Source: Candidatus Gottesmanbacteria bacterium RIFCSPLOWO2_01_FULL_42_22 | Lineage (GTDB): Bacteria; Patescibacteriota; Microgenomatia; 2-02-FULL-39-11 | DNA length: 47,139 nt | Assembly: GCA_001779315.1 (NCBI GenBank) | Contig: MFJU01000019.1 | Span: 1 to 47,139 of the forward strand | Direction: 5' to 3' | Part shown: one piece after another, positions 31,036 to 36,906 of the stretch | Position numbering within the stretch: the first letter of the stretch is position 1 | How the letters are laid out: each line of letters opens with the position of its first letter | Notes under the pieces: model-generated | What the model was told of the DNA's origin: nothing | The model's database searches: none | What the model saw: only the letters and a program-made list of their open reading frames with translations | Translations under genes and position numbers: made by a program

Positions 31036-31857
31036 ATGAAGAATTTTCGTCCATGGCTTATTATTATTGCCTTTTTTCTGATTTCAGCTGGAAAAACCGA
31101 GGCAGCCGGTATACCGGGTTACAAACTGGAATTGGCTGATCCCAACCAGACAATTTGCAACAACAGTATTTTCCAGGTAAAAGTCTATATCAATACCGAC
31201 GGGCAGGAAGCAATCGGAGGCGATGTCCTCTTAAATTTTGACCCGGCCAAATTAAATATCCAGTCAGGAGAAAGCGCTAATTTTTTTACTTATTCTTTAG
31301 ATACGCCGCTTTCGGGGGTAAACAATAAATACCTTATTTCTTCATGGGAAGAATCGACTACCCGGGCTAAAACATCAGCTGATTTTGATCTTTTTTATAC
31401 GCTGAATGTCAAAGCTGTTTCAGCCGGTTCTTCACAGCTGACCTTTAACTGCACCAACGGTACGGAAGCGGATACCAATATCAATTTGGCCTCCGATTCC
31501 ACCGATATCGTAGCCTGTCCTTTGCCGCCTATCACCATCCCGGTCAGCTCTTCCTGTCAGGGTAGCGGGCCGACTTCACCTCCGCCGCCCCCGCCTGATG
31601 CGACGACACCTCCTGTCCAGGATCCGACCGCAACTCCCGGCGGTAACGGTATCGGAGATACTACACCTCCCACAGCTACACCCGTGCCTCCAACTCCAAC
31701 TGCGACAGCCACACCGACAGCAATTCCGCCGACCCGGACTCCCACTCCAACTTCTGCAATTGAGATTTTGCCCAGAGCCGGTTTAACTGAAGTTACTCTG
31801 GGAGCTTTGGGATTGGGTAGCATCTTGACGATCGTCGGCTTATTATTTATGTTATAA
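31036..31857 (+). CDS. Cohesin-like protein with LPRAG C-terminus, 273 aa
   Basis: A cleavable signal peptide (about 1-24, ending GKTEA) precedes a cohesin-like domain (about 30-165) with ICNNSIFQVKVYINTD, GGDVLLNFDPAKLNIQ and LNVKAVSAGSSQLTF. A long Pro/Thr-rich stretch follows, then EILPRAGLTEVTLGALG leading into a C-terminal hydrophobic helix. LPRAG before a membrane helix resembles a sortase-type LPxTG sorting signal, although the usual basic tail is missing. It is therefore the one protein of the locus anchored at its C-terminus. The ATG at 31036 is preferred to an upstream TTG. Confidence 0.7.
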   Translation: MKNFRPWLIIIAFFLISAGKTEAAGIPGYKLELADPNQTICNNSIFQVKVYINTDGQEAIGGDVLLNFDPAKLNIQSGESANFFTYSLDTPLSGVNNKYLISSWEESTTRAKTSADFDLFYTLNVKAVSAGSSQLTFNCTNGTEADTNINLASDSTDIVACPLPPITIPVSSSCQGSGPTSPPPPPPDATTPPVQDPTATPGGNGIGDTTPPTATPVPPTPTATATPTAIPPTRTPTPTSAIEILPRAGLTEVTLGALGLGSILTIVGLLFML

Positions 31858-31864
31858 AAAGAAG

Positions 31865-32524
31865 ATGAATTTAGGCTCTTTCCAAAAAAGGACGAAATAT
31901 ATACTGCTGGCTGTCATCAGTATTTTTATTATCGTGGTTACCATTTTTTTAGGAAAAGGAGCTTCCGAATATTTTGCCAGCGCCTCCGACTGTCCGGTCT
32001 CAAATGTCAGGTCTGAAAATGTCGGACCGAACAGTGCTGTTATCAAATGGGATAGTGATGAGGAAAACCAGGGCAGGCTGGAATACGGCACCAACAGTGT
32101 GTCACTGACCTTTAATTCGCCTGAGCCTGCTGCGCAAACCAGGCATACATTACCGTTGACTTTGCTGACCCCCAATACCATTTATTATTATCTTGTTTCA
32201 GTCGGAAATATCCGTTGCGATTCGTCAGGCCAGAAATGCGAAGGGGAGAGTTGCGTGCCGTATTCATTTACGACAGCCTCAATCGGTATTCCTGAAGGTA
32301 CAGTGGAGACTATCCCGACCAGAAGTGCATCGCCAAGCGCTGAAGGCAAAGATAGCCCGGCACCGACCAGTTCGCTGACGCTTTTCTGTAAAGCTGTCCA
32401 GGCCAATATCGGCAAAAACAGCTCTGTAGCGGCCGAATGGGCCTCGATAAAAACCTACGATATCGACGGCAACGGCATCATCAACGGCCTCGATGTGGTT
32501 AAGTGCCAGAAATCAGGCAAGTGA
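31865..32524 (+). CDS. Anchored Fn3-like protein with dockerin-like end, 219 aa
   Basis: A membrane helix (about 12-30) is followed by one Fn3-like domain (about 42-135) with VRSENVGPNSAVIKWDSD, RLEYGT and LTPNTIYYYLVSV, the pattern of the N-terminal domain of purple acid phosphatases and similar surface proteins. A Ser/Pro linker and a C-terminal region with one clear calcium loop, YDIDGNGIINGLDVVKC, come last; the partner loop before it (FCKAVQANIGKNSS) is degenerate. It is 7 nt after the LPRAG gene and closes the operon, converging with the next gene. Confidence 0.65.
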   Translation: MNLGSFQKRTKYILLAVISIFIIVVTIFLGKGASEYFASASDCPVSNVRSENVGPNSAVIKWDSDEENQGRLEYGTNSVSLTFNSPEPAAQTRHTLPLTLLTPNTIYYYLVSVGNIRCDSSGQKCEGESCVPYSFTTASIGIPEGTVETIPTRSASPSAEGKDSPAPTSSLTLFCKAVQANIGKNSSVAAEWASIKTYDIDGNGIINGLDVVKCQKSGK

Positions 32525-32532
32525 TTTTTTCC

Positions 32533-32829
32533 CTAGACTTTTTTGCTTTTTTGAAGGTTTTTCCATTTTTCATATTTCAATCTGCATATATCCATAAAAT
32601 TTAGATTGATCGGGAGTGAGTATAGTTTTCCCCATAATAAATATTCCAGGAAACGTTTAATATACGGATCCAGATGTTCTTCGATTTTCGGCCAAGCCCG
32701 TTTGACCTCATCAGCTTTAAGTTTTTCTCCGTCCAGGCCGTAATTTATAAGTTGTGTCAGCCGCCAGAGTTTATACCCTTCCGGATCTTCTTTTTTAAAC
32801 CTTGCCTCATCGACATTCCAATTGAGCAT
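32533..32829 (-). CDS. Small conserved-looking protein, 98 aa
   Basis: Unrecognised. It is acidic at the start (MLNWNVDEARFKKEDPEGYK) and has helices with Trp and Tyr (LWRLTQLINYGLDGEKL, WPKIEEHLDPYIKRFLEYLLW), without signal or membrane segments. It has the look of a compact helical accessory protein. A TATAAT box (32838-32843, minus strand) inside the end of the DUF5615 gene lies 8 nt before its ATG, so it may have its own leaderless transcript. It follows the DUF433/DUF5615 pair on the same strand, and a role with that module is possible. Confidence 0.6.
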   Translation of the reverse strand: MLNWNVDEARFKKEDPEGYKLWRLTQLINYGLDGEKLKADEVKRAWPKIEEHLDPYIKRFLEYLLWGKLYSLPINLNFMDICRLKYEKWKNLQKSKKV

Positions 32830-32833
32830 ATCT

Positions 32834-33193
32834 TTATATTATACTACCTGCTCCTTTTATTCTGATTCTATTTTCAGTAATAACGATAAATGAATCTGAA
32901 AATTCCAATTTCTTAAGAAAAAGAACTTTTAATCTCTCAATTTTCAATTCAGACAATTCACTTTTTAATCTGAATAGAATAATTCCTTTGTGGGGTAATT
33001 TTTGTTGATAAATCAAAAAGCCAAAATCTTTATCATTGGTAATGATAACCCTTTTTTCTTTATTAGCGATTGATAATATTTCCAAATCTTCAAAAGACGA
33101 ATAATCTTTAGCGACTGAAGTGGCGTCGTAGCCTTGATCTTTTAAGAACTGGTAAATTGCCAGATGAAAATTTTCATCTACCAGGAATTTCAT
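32834..33193 (-). CDS. DUF5615 PIN-like protein, 119 aa
   Basis: The start MKFLVDENFHLAIYQFLKDQ and the segment RVIITNDKDFGFLIY are the two acidic motifs of the DUF5615 (Mut7-C/PIN-like) family: a first acidic site at Asp-Glu and a second at N-D-K-D-F. Members are usually toxin-like nucleases coupled with a DUF433 partner, as here: the gene begins 4 nt inside the end of the DUF433 gene (ATGA overlap). Cleavage of RNA is predicted from the fold, not shown. Confidence 0.85.
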   Translation of the reverse strand: MKFLVDENFHLAIYQFLKDQGYDATSVAKDYSSFEDLEILSIANKEKRVIITNDKDFGFLIYQQKLPHKGIILFRLKSELSELKIERLKVLFLKKLEFSDSFIVITENRIRIKGAGSII

Positions 33194-33420
33194 GAAGTTA
33201 AGGGGTAGATTCGTTCTTCTTCGACGAGCTCCTTAGCATACCAGATTGCCGCTTGGATGTCTTTTTTTGTGAGTCTGGGATACCCGGTGATGATTTCATT
33301 GATATTCATGCCTTCGGCCAGCATTTTAAGAATAAGTTCCACTGGGATCCGGGTCCCGGTGATAATCGGTTTACCCACCAGAATTTTTGGATTGACAGTA
33401 ATGTATCTTTTGTAATTCAT
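33190..33420 (-). CDS. DUF433 antitoxin-like protein, 76 aa
   Basis: The core INPKxxxGKPxIxGTRI-type sequence is present: TVNPKILVGKPIITGTRIP, followed by a helix-turn-helix with ILKMLAEGMNINEIITGYP and LTKKDIQAAIWYAKELVEEE. DUF433 proteins are the usual partners of DUF5615. The start at 33420 is chosen because TATAAT at 33428-33433 (minus strand) ends 7 nt upstream and the family starts there; the frame continues open to 33486 but is outside the transcript. The two genes form a toxin-antitoxin-like unit. Confidence 0.85.
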   Translation of the reverse strand: MNYKRYITVNPKILVGKPIITGTRIPVELILKMLAEGMNINEIITGYPRLTKKDIQAAIWYAKELVEEERIYPLTS

Positions 33421-33427
33421 GATAATA

Positions 33428-33456
33428 ATTATACCACCACTAGCAAATGCTTTAAG
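33428..33456 (-). promoter_or_regulatory. Promoter of the DUF433/DUF5615 pair
   Basis: TATAAT (33428-33433, minus strand) preceded by TGG (extended -10), with a weak CTTAAA (33451-33456) 17 bp upstream. It ends 7 nt before the ATG at 33420, predicting a leaderless mRNA. Confidence 0.55.
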
Positions 33457-33812
33457 GACAGTCCCGGGATTTGACAAAGCCGGCATTTACTGCTTCTTCT
33501 GCGGTGCAGAACCAGGCATCTTTTTCTTTTAAATTGACGGTAATTTTATCGTAGTTATAGCAATCGGGCAGATGGTAGATTTTGGTTTTGGTGTCTTTCC
33601 GGTAATTTTCCTTGATGAGACATCCCTCCTTTTGAGAATTTTGACATCTCGAAGACCAGATGCCTCTCTTGGCATTTTTAGCATTACCTTCAGCCAGTTC
33701 CAGTTCATGAGCATAATCGGCGTATTTGGGTGCAAAGGAAGATATTGGCAGCAAGAGAAGTAATCAGAATAACCGCCAAGTACGGGAAAGTTTTTCCTCG
33801 GGGCTGTTTCAT
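33452..33812 (-). pseudogene. Decayed secreted nuclease with sunset-like domain
   Basis: The 3' part encodes CLIKENYRKDTKTKIYHLP through WFCTAEEAVNAGFVKSRDC, the Cys pattern of the small sunset/Excalibur-like domain often attached to thermonuclease-type proteins. Directly before it, LELAEGNAKNAKRGIWS matches the last helix of a staphylococcal-nuclease-like domain, but the catalytic part is missing. A signal peptide (MKQPRGKTFPYLAVILITSL, from an ATG at 33812) is in a different frame one base off. So the gene has lost most of its nuclease domain and has a frameshift. Confidence 0.5.
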
Positions 33813-33884
33813 ACATCTTAAAGTATAGTCACCTATTCAAAGAAGGACAAGCGGATGAATTTTAGCTTTGCAAGGTTAACTTCA

Positions 33885-33899
33885 CAAGGGCAGCCCTTG
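33885..33899. repeat. 15-nt palindrome CAAGGGCAGCCCTTG
   Basis: A perfect palindrome (7-bp arms, one-base centre) beyond the 3' end of the large minus-strand gene. It lacks a T-tract, so it is not a typical intrinsic terminator. Confidence 0.5.
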
Positions 33900-33917
33900 C
33901 AAATATGTAGACAGAGT

Positions 33918-36650
33918 CTATTTACGAGTAAAAATTATAGCACTAATTCTGCCGAAAATTTTACTCAATGATTTTTGAATTTCTTTTTCTTTCTGCTTTT
34001 TCCTTCGTTGAGCTTCATAAGCTGTTATTGAAGGATAGACATCGGCATAAATATGGGGAGGGAATTCCAATTGCCATAGGGGATAAAGACCGCTGCCTGG
34101 CACGAACTTCTCTCTTCTTAATAAGTCATACTCTCTGTCTCCACGCACCTGATCGTTACCGAATATTTTGGTTAAAAACTCTTGTATATTAGGATAAATT
34201 GTTACTTCTATTTCCTCCGCTTCTTCAGATTGATTTTCTTCTCCTCCGGCAAGAGGAGTGGTTAAATCAATTTGAGCATAAAATTTGAGTTCACTATAGC
34301 CTCCGCCGGAGGCAGCGCTACCACCCGTAGGCGCCTTATCTTCCAGCACATCTTTCCATTCCACTTCTTCATAGGAGTAATTTATATCAGCCGCATTTTT
34401 CCTTAATGCTCCAACAAGGCTAATACGAATAACATCAAGTGTCCATTGATGTTTCCATTGTTCAAAGGTATTGGCATGATGGCCGATCGTTTTTTGTTCT
34501 TTCTGATACTTTTTGTATTCAACTTTCAACGCCTCTCTGATTTCTGCCGATTCAGTGTCTAGTATAATGGCTGTTCCGTAGGCATCGAGTATTTTTTCAG
34601 GTTTTCGGCCTCCTTCCCACATTTTACGAAGGAAATGCAGGATATTCTTATCATGGGTCAGTTCAAAAAAATAGATAGGTACATCTTTATATAAAAGTTT
34701 TGTTTTACGGTGGTGTGCTAAAACTCCGCGTGTATCTGCCTCATAAATTTGACTGGCTACACCTCTTCCGTCATTATTGAAATTGAGAATATAGTGTTCT
34801 TCCGGATTATCCCGCTCCATTAATTCGCGGCTAAAACTCAGATATTTACCGATATAATCATCAGCGGGAAGCCGGTTCATAAAAGAGAAAGCGGAGATAT
34901 TGCCTATAAAATTGGGACGCTGGCATAAATTATCAATCATTCTTCGCCAAAAATAGGTACTGCGATGTATTGCCGGATAGTATCTTTGGAGAGCTTTAGC
35001 AATCAAAGGCATTTCAAATACCTTAAGCCGGGCGTCGAAAATATTTTGCGGAGAGAGCACTGTGATATCCCCCCGGTTTGTTTCCTGGTATTGGTCATAA
35101 CCGAAAGCATTAAAGAGTAATTCTTCCAGTTGTGAAACTTCCGATTCAGGTGATCTGGCTAGAAGAACCGGGGCGTTAATCTTTTTGGCTGTTTGCGGAG
35201 CAATATCTTGCTGGATTTCATCATTATATTGGTTATAGAGAGCTGATATCTGCGGAAACTGGGATTTGGAGATACCAAAATGCCGATCAAATTCTTCATA
35301 AAGGTAATCTTGCCATAATTTTAATAAAAGCAGATTCTTTTCTGAATTATCGGGATCACTTTCGCTCAGTTTTAACTTTCTTAGAAGTTCTATTCTGAAA
35401 TAGCGGTCTTCTGCCGTTTCTGGTCTCATAGATAGTTGCTCTAACAGTTCCGGTGAAATATCCAGCCCTTCAAGTTTTCCTGATGATCCCCTTCGTTTTC
35501 TATTAGGTGTTAAAGCATAATCAATAAAATCAGCAAAGCGGCTGGCATATTCAGGACCAGCGACAGCCAAATATTCAAGCTCATCCTGGGTCATATCTTC
35601 AAGAGGTAACCTGGCAGCTAAGAGTTGTCCCTGGATTGGATGGTGAGTGGCTTCAAAGATATCGTCCTTAAAAAGCACCCGGTGCCAAGCCTGGACGAAT
35701 TCCTGCTTCATGGTCTGATTCTTTTGCTGCCTGCATTGCTTGTGACTGCCCTCTGCCGGCAGCTTCTTTTCAAAATCAGATAGAAATTGCTGATAAGCTG
35801 CCTGAAAAACAGAAGGATTTTCTGCTTTTTTGGCAATTGCCTGATACTCTTTTTCCGCCTTTTCTTTTGGCAGTTTTCCGTATTTAGGGTGGTTATTGGA
35901 GAAAAAAATCAGTTGTTTGAGAAGTTTTAGACGAAATAAGACTTCAGTTGAAGATATCGCTTTGATAATATTTTCACGGACGCTGATGACATTTGCTTGT
36001 TCAACCTTTACCCCCTCTGCTTGGCGTTCAGCATTTTCACTGTTTAGATTCCCTATAATCGGAAATTCATGACCCTGATGACGCATGCGGTTGTGATTAA
36101 GTATTTTTTTAACCTGACTGGGCGGAAGACGGACAACATCCGAAATATTTTTTTCGGAATAGAAAGAATAAGGGATAAAATGTGATGGTGCTATTAGAGT
36201 AGTAAAGAATTCTACTCGGCCACTTTTGCCATTGTTAAAAGTGTAGCTTCGGGGATTACTGTCAAGAAGATGGACTTCACGTAAGCGGATTCCGGAAAGA
36301 TCAATTTCTTCCTGAACCAGACGGCAGGAAGCCAAAGCTACCATTGCGTCAGAGTGTTCATCGGGGTTTATTTCGTTCTTGCTGACCAGGTTATCAGCCA
36401 AAACTTCATCCGAGGGGAGGATTTTACCACCGGGAGGCATAACGGTCATTTTCTCAAATGAAGGAGGACCGATAGTTAACCAGAAAGAGCGCGTCAATTC
36501 AATTTTATCAAGTCCATTTTGGGATGAAAACGCTTCATCAGCAGTTTCTTCAATTCCGATAGGCTGATTGACAATAACACGGACTGCAGGCGTGAATTTA
36601 ATTGGTCCTGATTCAACTTGAATCCGAGAAACCAGTTCTTGTATAGCCAT
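33918..36650 (-). CDS. Large protein with RelA/SpoT-synthetase-like C-terminus, 910 aa
   Basis: The first 620 residues have no family I can name: a partly strand-rich start, then long charged helices. The last third is reminiscent of the (p)ppGpp synthetase fold: RKTKLLYKDVPIY and FLRKMWEGG (basic ATP-binding side), ILDAYGTAIIL with the Asp in the magnesium position, GGGYSELKFYAQ in place of GYxSLH, and EIEVTIYPNIQEF in place of ExQIRT. The assignment is a reading of motifs by eye. I use the ATG at 36650; the track frame begins 2 codons earlier with TTG. It has a long regulatory leader and lies divergent from a RelA/SpoT-type gene, which supports a shared pathway. Confidence 0.5.
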   Translation of the reverse strand: MAIQELVSRIQVESGPIKFTPAVRVIVNQPIGIEETADEAFSSQNGLDKIELTRSFWLTIGPPSFEKMTVMPPGGKILPSDEVLADNLVSKNEINPDEHSDAMVALASCRLVQEEIDLSGIRLREVHLLDSNPRSYTFNNGKSGRVEFFTTLIAPSHFIPYSFYSEKNISDVVRLPPSQVKKILNHNRMRHQGHEFPIIGNLNSENAERQAEGVKVEQANVISVRENIIKAISSTEVLFRLKLLKQLIFFSNNHPKYGKLPKEKAEKEYQAIAKKAENPSVFQAAYQQFLSDFEKKLPAEGSHKQCRQQKNQTMKQEFVQAWHRVLFKDDIFEATHHPIQGQLLAARLPLEDMTQDELEYLAVAGPEYASRFADFIDYALTPNRKRRGSSGKLEGLDISPELLEQLSMRPETAEDRYFRIELLRKLKLSESDPDNSEKNLLLLKLWQDYLYEEFDRHFGISKSQFPQISALYNQYNDEIQQDIAPQTAKKINAPVLLARSPESEVSQLEELLFNAFGYDQYQETNRGDITVLSPQNIFDARLKVFEMPLIAKALQRYYPAIHRSTYFWRRMIDNLCQRPNFIGNISAFSFMNRLPADDYIGKYLSFSRELMERDNPEEHYILNFNNDGRGVASQIYEADTRGVLAHHRKTKLLYKDVPIYFFELTHDKNILHFLRKMWEGGRKPEKILDAYGTAIILDTESAEIREALKVEYKKYQKEQKTIGHHANTFEQWKHQWTLDVIRISLVGALRKNAADINYSYEEVEWKDVLEDKAPTGGSAASGGGYSELKFYAQIDLTTPLAGGEENQSEEAEEIEVTIYPNIQEFLTKIFGNDQVRGDREYDLLRREKFVPGSGLYPLWQLEFPPHIYADVYPSITAYEAQRRKKQKEKEIQKSLSKIFGRISAIIFTRK

Positions 36651-36659
36651 ATGCAAAAA

Positions 36660-36686
36660 ACCTCCCGATTTATCTTTCAGGGAGGT
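36660..36686 (-). terminator. Terminator-like hairpin burying the Shine-Dalgarno
   Basis: On the minus strand ACCTCCC (36680-36686) pairs with GGGAGGT (36660-36666) around a 13-nt loop, followed directly by TTTTT. The 3' arm is also the only Shine-Dalgarno, spaced 9 nt from the ATG at 36650. So the same stem could stop transcription or hide the ribosome site. Confidence 0.6.
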
Positions 36687-36711
36687 CAGTTTTTAATAAT
36701 TGAACAGTTTT

Positions 36712-36786
36712 TTAACCTAGACCTCCAGGTCCCGATTCAATCGGGAATAAAAAATGGAGGCAGAGCCAGGTAAAATGATATCTCAT
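36712..36786 (-). CDS. Possible 24-aa leader peptide
   Basis: An ATG at 36786 opens a 24-codon frame (begins MRYHFTWLCLHFLF, ends PGGLG, stop at 36712-36714). It starts within about 5 nt of the predicted transcription start and its stop lies just past segment 2 of the leader hairpins. The first half is rich in aromatic residues, His and Cys. It could act as a translated sensor of aminoacyl-tRNA supply, or be chance. Confidence 0.3.
   Translation of the reverse strand: MRYHFTWLCLHFLFPIESGPGGLG
36730..36746. repeat. 17-nt palindrome, family member 3
   Basis: TCCCGATTCAATCGGGA, perfect 8-bp arms around one base. It is the inner stem of the first leader hairpin. Confidence 0.8.
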
Positions 36787-36797
36787 AGAATAGGAGT

Positions 36798-36827
36798 ATT
36801 TTAACCAATTGAAGCTGAAAAAGTCAA
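36798..36827 (-). promoter_or_regulatory. Promoter of the RelA/SpoT-like gene
   Basis: TTGACT (36822-36827, minus strand), 18-bp spacer, TAAAAT (36798-36803). Predicted start near 36791, 135-140 nt before the start codon. It is the only long leader found here. Confidence 0.55.
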
Positions 36828-36845
36828 ATGGGAAAACCCTATAAT

Positions 36846-36874
36846 TTGCTAGTAAGTACAGGAAAAACTATAAT
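36846..36874 (+). promoter_or_regulatory. Promoter of the RSH gene
   Basis: TTGCTA (36846-36851), 17-bp spacer, perfect TATAAT (36869-36874). Predicted start near 36881, with a 26-nt leader to the ATG at 36907. It is divergent from the promoter at 36798-36827. Confidence 0.6.
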
Positions 36875-36906
36875 TCATAAGAATTAAACCATAAGAAACT
36901 GATATT

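Larger units (their letters stand above)
36657..36791 (-). promoter_or_regulatory. Attenuator-like leader of the RelA/SpoT-like gene
   Basis: The predicted 135-nt leader contains four segments in minus-strand order: 1 CCTCCA (36755-36760), 2 TGGAGGTC (36720-36727), 3 GACCTCCC (36680-36687), 4 GGGAGGT (36660-36666). 1 pairs with 2 and 3 with 4; 2 also pairs perfectly with 3. This is the layout of a classic attenuator. A 24-codon ORF covers segments 1 and 2. The 17-nt palindrome at 36730-36746 is the inner stem of hairpin 1-2. Confidence 0.5.

Noticed and set aside
33529-33816. 95-codon open frame with a Cys-rich start
   Set aside because: It is the third frame of the decayed nuclease region and lacks any recognisable domain.
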